A stretch of 64,000 nucleotides of DNA, taken from NCBI GenBank assembly GCA_016708345.1, contig JADJFX010000008.1, forward strand, positions 186,001 through 250,000, given 5' to 3'. Under the pieces are notes generated by a model that was not told the origin of the DNA, did no database searches, and saw only the letters and a program-made list of their open reading frames with translations. Below are positions 61,501 through 64,000 of this stretch, one piece after another. How positions within the stretch are numbered: position 1 is the stretch's first letter; the number at the start of each line of letters is the position of its first letter. The stretch comes from Candidatus Rhodoferax bjergmarkensis (GTDB lineage: Bacteria > Pseudomonadota > Gammaproteobacteria > Burkholderiales > Burkholderiaceae_C). Position numbers and translations under genes: made by a program.

Positions 61501-63145
61501 TGATGACGGGTTTGACCGTGTCGGTCGATTTGGCCGTCACTGTGACGGTGCGCGTGAGCGTGGTCGCAATATTGCCCGCAGCGTCCTGAACGTAGTACAT
61601 CAGTGTATAGGTGCCCGGTGTTTCCGTATTGACGCGACCCCACACTATGATCTTCTTTGTTGCGTTGTCGGGGCGGGGTCGGTGAGTGCTGCCCTGCGTC
61701 GGTGGCGCTGCGAGCGGATCACGGGTTGACGTGCGGTCGCGCGCCGGGGTCAAGGTGGTGGCTGCATTGCCTGCCGTGTCTTTAACGTTGTACGTACGGG
61801 TGTAAGTGCCTGCCGTGGCGGTGTTGACCGTGCCGGACGCAACAATCTTGCTGGTGATGTTGCCATCACGGTCGTCGCTGGCCGTGGCACCGGGGTCGGT
61901 GAAGGTGCTGCCCTGCACAATGGATATGCTGGCGCTGCCATTAAGTGTGATCACCGGTTTGACCGTATCGGGCTTTGCCGTGACGGTCACGGTGCGTGTC
62001 AGCGTGGTAGCCGCATTGCCTGCCGTGTCTTTGACGTTGTAGCTCCGGGTGTACGTGCCGACTGTTGCGGTGTTGACCGTGCCGGAAGCAACAATCTTGC
62101 TGGTGATGTTGCCATCGCGGTCGTCAGTGGCCGTGGCACCGGGGTCGGTGAAGGTGCTGCCCTGCACGATCGACATGCTGGCGCTGCCATTGAGCGTGAT
62201 CACGGGTTTGACCGTGTCAAGCGCCTTGGCTGTCACGGTGACGGTGCGTGTTTGCTGGGTTGCAAAATTGCCCGCCGCGTCTTGCACGATGTAGATCAGG
62301 GTATAGGTGCCCGGTGTACCCGTATTAACGCTGCCCCACACGCCGATCTTGCTGGTGATGTTGCCATCACGGTCGTCAGTGGCGGTGGCACCGGGGTCGG
62401 TAAAGGTGTTGCCCTGCACGATGAACATGCTGGCGCTGCCATTGAGCGTGATCACGGGTTTGACCGTATCAGTCGATTTGGCAGTCACTGTCACGGTGCG
62501 GCTCTGTACGTCAGCATAGTTACCCGCTGCATCCTTGACGATGTAGCTCAGGGTATAGGTGCCCACTGTGCCGGTATTGACGCTGCCCCACACTGCGATC
62601 TTGCTGGTGATGTTGCCATCACGGTCGTCAGTGGCCGTGGCACCGGGGTCGGTAAAGGTGCTGCCCTGCACCACCGACATGCTGGCGCTGCCATTGAGTG
62701 TGATGACCGGTTTGACCATATCTGCCGGTTTGCCACCGCTGGTACCTGTGGACCAGACCGCCGATCCGGTGGCCGTGCGCATGACCAAATTGCCGTCTGA
62801 CTGCATGACCACCTTGATGGCATTCGAGCCGGAAGTGGCGGTTTTCCAAACAGCAGTGCCGGAATTGGTATACAAAACCAGGTTGCCATCGCCCTGCATG
62901 GTCAGGCGGTTGCCGCTGGTGCCATTGCTGCGGGATACCCACAAAGCAGTGCCACCGGAATTGCGCAGCACCAGGTTGCCGTCACTCTGCACATTGAAGG
63001 TGTAATTGCCATCGCTCGACGTGAGCTTTTCGTTGGCCAACAGGCTTTGATTGGCAGACAGGGTGTCGGCGGCGAGCGCGGACAAGGGGAACATTCCAAG
63101 CCATGCAATGGACAAGGGTGTCAAAACGCGAAACACTGTATTCAT
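58544..63145 (-). CDS. Secreted lectin / Ig-like repeat / c-type haem protein
   Basis: 1533 residues; ATG preceded by AGGAGC. Signal peptide about 1-25 (ends PLSALAADTL). Residues about 27-140: bulb-type mannose-lectin domain with three VQSDGNLVL-like strands. Residues about 142-791: eight Ig-like repeats of about 82 residues (DUF5011-like; TVKPVITLNGSASMSVVQGS, DPGATATDDRDGNITSKI), the middle one garbled. Residues about 790-930: beta-rich module (VFGPSGSYVDVPVNLSN). C-terminal 600 residues: one haem motif CADCHTKDGRDLKFF near 1005 and several Cys pairs (CNSCGY, CISGTCVDG, TCSGTCGFELG). Predicted to be exported and to carry one haem c; a redox or cell-surface carbohydrate-binding role is inference. 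Its neighbour to the right is an outer-membrane barrel gene. Confidence 0.85.
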   Translation of the reverse strand: MNTVFRVLTPLSIAWLGMFPLSALAADTLSANQSLLANEKLTSSDGNYTFNVQSDGNLVLRNSGGTALWVSRSNGTSGNRLTMQGDGNLVLYTNSGTAVWKTATSGSNAIKVVMQSDGNLVMRTATGSAVWSTGTSGGKPADMVKPVITLNGSASMSVVQGSTFTDPGATATDDRDGNITSKIAVWGSVNTGTVGTYTLSYIVKDAAGNYADVQSRTVTVTAKSTDTVKPVITLNGSASMFIVQGNTFTDPGATATDDRDGNITSKIGVWGSVNTGTPGTYTLIYIVQDAAGNFATQQTRTVTVTAKALDTVKPVITLNGSASMSIVQGSTFTDPGATATDDRDGNITSKIVASGTVNTATVGTYTRSYNVKDTAGNAATTLTRTVTVTAKPDTVKPVITLNGSASISIVQGSTFTDPGATASDDRDGNITSKIVASGTVNTATAGTYTRTYNVKDTAGNAATTLTPARDRTSTRDPLAAPPTQGSTHRPRPDNATKKIIVWGRVNTETPGTYTLMYYVQDAAGNIATTLTRTVTVTAKSTDTVKPVITLNGSASMSVVQGSTFTDPGATASDDRDGNITSKIVASGTVNTATVGTYTRSYNVKDTAGNAATTLTRTVTVTVKADTVKPVITINGSASMSVVQGSTFTDPGATATDDRDGNITSKIGVWGSVNTATPGIYYLSYIVQDAAGNFATQQTRTVTVTAKVTDTVKPVITLSGSASMSIVQGSTFTDPGATATDDRDGNITSKIVASGTVNTATVGTYTRTYNVKDTAGNAATTLTRTVTVTGASTEAKITLPIEVFGPSGSYVDVPVNLSNAAAVTHLYLRCNSCGYDDIADNRNSSKIKATVRINGGAAIALKHFTDTNGAVTGNSNISVIGGEAKYGGIGGSFRSTRFTLKIAANQLRNGANTLRFEHVTPAAPSMGYRIIDVNFLENGDINRKVLVSGRDVVFDDPTRWTAPRPGDIATGQALWTKRNALYDEGLDLLDGRGGKQGAVNGNLRASCADCHTKDGRDLKFFNFSNHAITQRAVFHGMSKLEGEQIASYIRSNRAPVTKRAWPWNPAYQPGPGLDSNSSAYEWAAGAGLDAVLDDDRDIAKYMFPGSDANNPPSLDGVRGVVNRFGKLNFRELPMNIPMPEWNQWLPLVHPDDAFNTDAAVIRSTPGGTNVGQPYYSKMVEDAFANPTFETLRFTTNLKPWLQRGMNCQSNGEGDAEPWRGLDGNVLEAMRLPREIVNDSNCTSIDRSKLKSIELAKRGLSAWASVKMWEIMHSKGLEEVSRTKGNRVCISGTCVDGSEVRGWYADGRNVFDRPPHFTAIDSARHFLNQSAMQGIFESNQWYHLNMLLNPGYRVDQPTHFAYTYSHVELLHEFSKVPQGFRFWATMIKQRQLQTTGKYGVEEGLDLRTAQPYIFYGTARGTTSTRTQGAVGGTYWKYLAQAMVEDLAGDARNANWSQHWSKATSNSKVQSPSSPSSDFRTCSGTCGFELGDVQGSNTYKVIPQLRSIGVQESALGSLIDWSKTMWPNGNWEALRR

Positions 63146-63588
63146 TTTTTTGCTCCTAGCGCGGTTGTGCCCCGCAAGCCAAAAGCCAAATCTGCACTTT
63201 CAGACATTTTTTTCATAACAATTTCGCTTTTTTTTAAAATTTTAAAAATCCGCCTGCCATGCCGGTTGATTCCATCGATTAGCAGGAGTTGAGTTCGATG
63301 TTAGTTTGTAACAAATTTTTACGCATGAACTTTCTGATGATTTCACCGGCTTGGGGCCTCAAAAATGTTGAATTGGTCACGCATTTTTGATATGTGTTTT
63401 GCACGACAAGCATAATGCTCACCGTCGCCATGCAGCACACGCCGGAGAACTTCGGACGCCATTGGATTGACTTGGCCATAGCGTTGCCCATACTGCGACG
63501 GGCCAAAAGGAAAAAAATCAATGACGGGAAAAACTTTGCTCTGTCAAGCTGCTGCATCCCAGCTGGCCAAGCCCCGCCGCTGAACGCC
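63146..63588. other. Upstream region of the lectin-haem gene, no gene seen
   Basis: 443 bases, AT-richer than the neighbours near 63200-63260. A 92-codon minus-strand frame at 63279-63557 lacks any recognisable domain and codon character, so I do not call it. The promoter of the lectin-haem gene should lie here. Confidence 0.4.
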
Positions 63589-64000
63589 TCAAAAATACTG
63601 CCGCAACAAAACTTGCCAGATGCGTTGCTGCGGCACTGCGCCGAAGTCGCTGAGCGGGCTGCCGCTATTGACTTGCCATTGCAAGGCCAAATCGGTGTGA
63701 CTCCAGTGGTAGCGGGCCTCCAACCAGTGGGTGCGGCTGTTGTCGGCCCGGTTGGCGCGCACCATGGCGCTCAAGTCCAGGTGTGGGACGATGGCGTCTT
63801 GCCAGTTGGCGTACAGGCCCAGCATGTCCCGGGTGGGCAATTCTTGCGCCGCTTGCGTCCACAGGCGGTACCGACCGTAGGCCAAGGGCGAGCCGCGCTG
63901 CAGGGCATCCCACTGGTCGCCGTGCAATGCCGCGTCGTTGTAGGCGTATTCCAGCGTCACTGAGAGTTTGTTACTGGCGGTATAGGTCACGCCAGCGGCC
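63589..64000 (-). CDS. Outer-membrane beta-barrel protein, C-terminal part (runs off window)
   Basis: At least 137 codons are visible; the frame continues past the window edge. Alternating hydrophobic strands with aromatic ends (KLSVTLEYAYNDAALHGDQW, LDLSAMVRANRADNSRTHWL, EARYHWSHTDLALQWQVN) and a final LLRQYF ending in Phe, the typical signal of an outer-membrane barrel. Located upstream of the lectin-haem gene on the same strand, so it may be a functional partner. Specific identity unknown. Confidence 0.75.
   Translation of the reverse strand, partial: AAGVTYTASNKLSVTLEYAYNDAALHGDQWDALQRGSPLAYGRYRLWTQAAQELPTRDMLGLYANWQDAIVPHLDLSAMVRANRADNSRTHWLEARYHWSHTDLALQWQVNSGSPLSDFGAVPQQRIWQVLLRQYF

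Noticed and set aside
63279..63557. 92-codon minus-strand frame upstream of the lectin-haem gene
   Set aside because: No domain, odd composition, and it lies in an AT-richer promoter-like region.

Overview
The window looks like chromosomal DNA of a betaproteobacterium of the order Burkholderiales, most likely family Comamonadaceae and Rhodoferax-like. The grounds are: long high-GC genes; the pyk-fba-purC block; a GTP-type PEP carboxykinase; a PilU-type ATPase; an oxygen-independent ubiquinone gene set; and a roughly 60-bp dispersed repeat that I associate from memory with Comamonadaceae genomes. The family call is inference. I see no rRNA or tRNA gene.

Layout. 0.1-8.5 kb: a two-gene signalling operon, a 2409-residue Ser/Thr-kinase/ATPase/hybrid histidine kinase followed by an HD-GYP response regulator. 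8.8-13.1 kb: chromate transporter, hydroxypyruvate isomerase, alpha/beta hydrolase and an MFS transporter. 13.3-18.7 kb: an anaerobic ubiquinone cluster, a DUF2249 gene and then ubiU-ubiV-ubiT-DGC protein-ubiX-ubiD, with an FNR-like site in front of ubiU. 19.0-20.4 kb: a TfoX-C protein, an orphan BrnA antitoxin with a stump of BrnT, and an intact HicAB pair. 20.7-23.9 kb: the Memo/AMMECR1/radical-SAM trio, with the radical SAM gene frameshifted. 24-44.5 kb: ordinary housekeeping and stress genes (pilU, usp, pfk, pckG, TerB-like, Dsb-like lipoprotein, SNF2 helicase, pseudouridine synthase, mtfA, ybbN, purC, fba, pyk) ending in two c-di-GMP/REC signalling genes.

44.5-56 kb is a decaying defence island of lower GC. 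On the minus strand, in transcription order, lie remnants of a type I restriction-modification locus (hsdM with its catalytic core deleted, a DUF1016 stump and an hsdR tail), a truncated extra Cas3 HD domain, then a subtype I-C CRISPR-Cas operon (cas3-cas5-cas8c-cas7-BroN/DinD gene-cas4-cas1-cas2), a leader and about 21 repeats. The effector genes cas3, cas8c and cas7 carry six lesions in total, while cas5, cas4, cas1 and cas2 are open. A Bro-N/DinD-type gene is spliced into the operon between cas7 and cas4. Some lesions sit at homopolymers and both tandem-repeat regions contain garbled stretches, so sequencing or consensus error has to be excluded before the decay is taken as real.

56-64 kb: a frameshifted TPR-like gene, then a secreted 1533-residue protein joining a mannose-lectin-type domain, eight Ig-like repeats and a C-terminal region with a c-type haem motif, and the end of an outer-membrane beta-barrel gene that runs off the window. 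The strongest leads are the ubiquinone cluster with its embedded DGC protein, the half-broken CRISPR operon with its Bro-N passenger, and the lectin-Ig-cytochrome protein.
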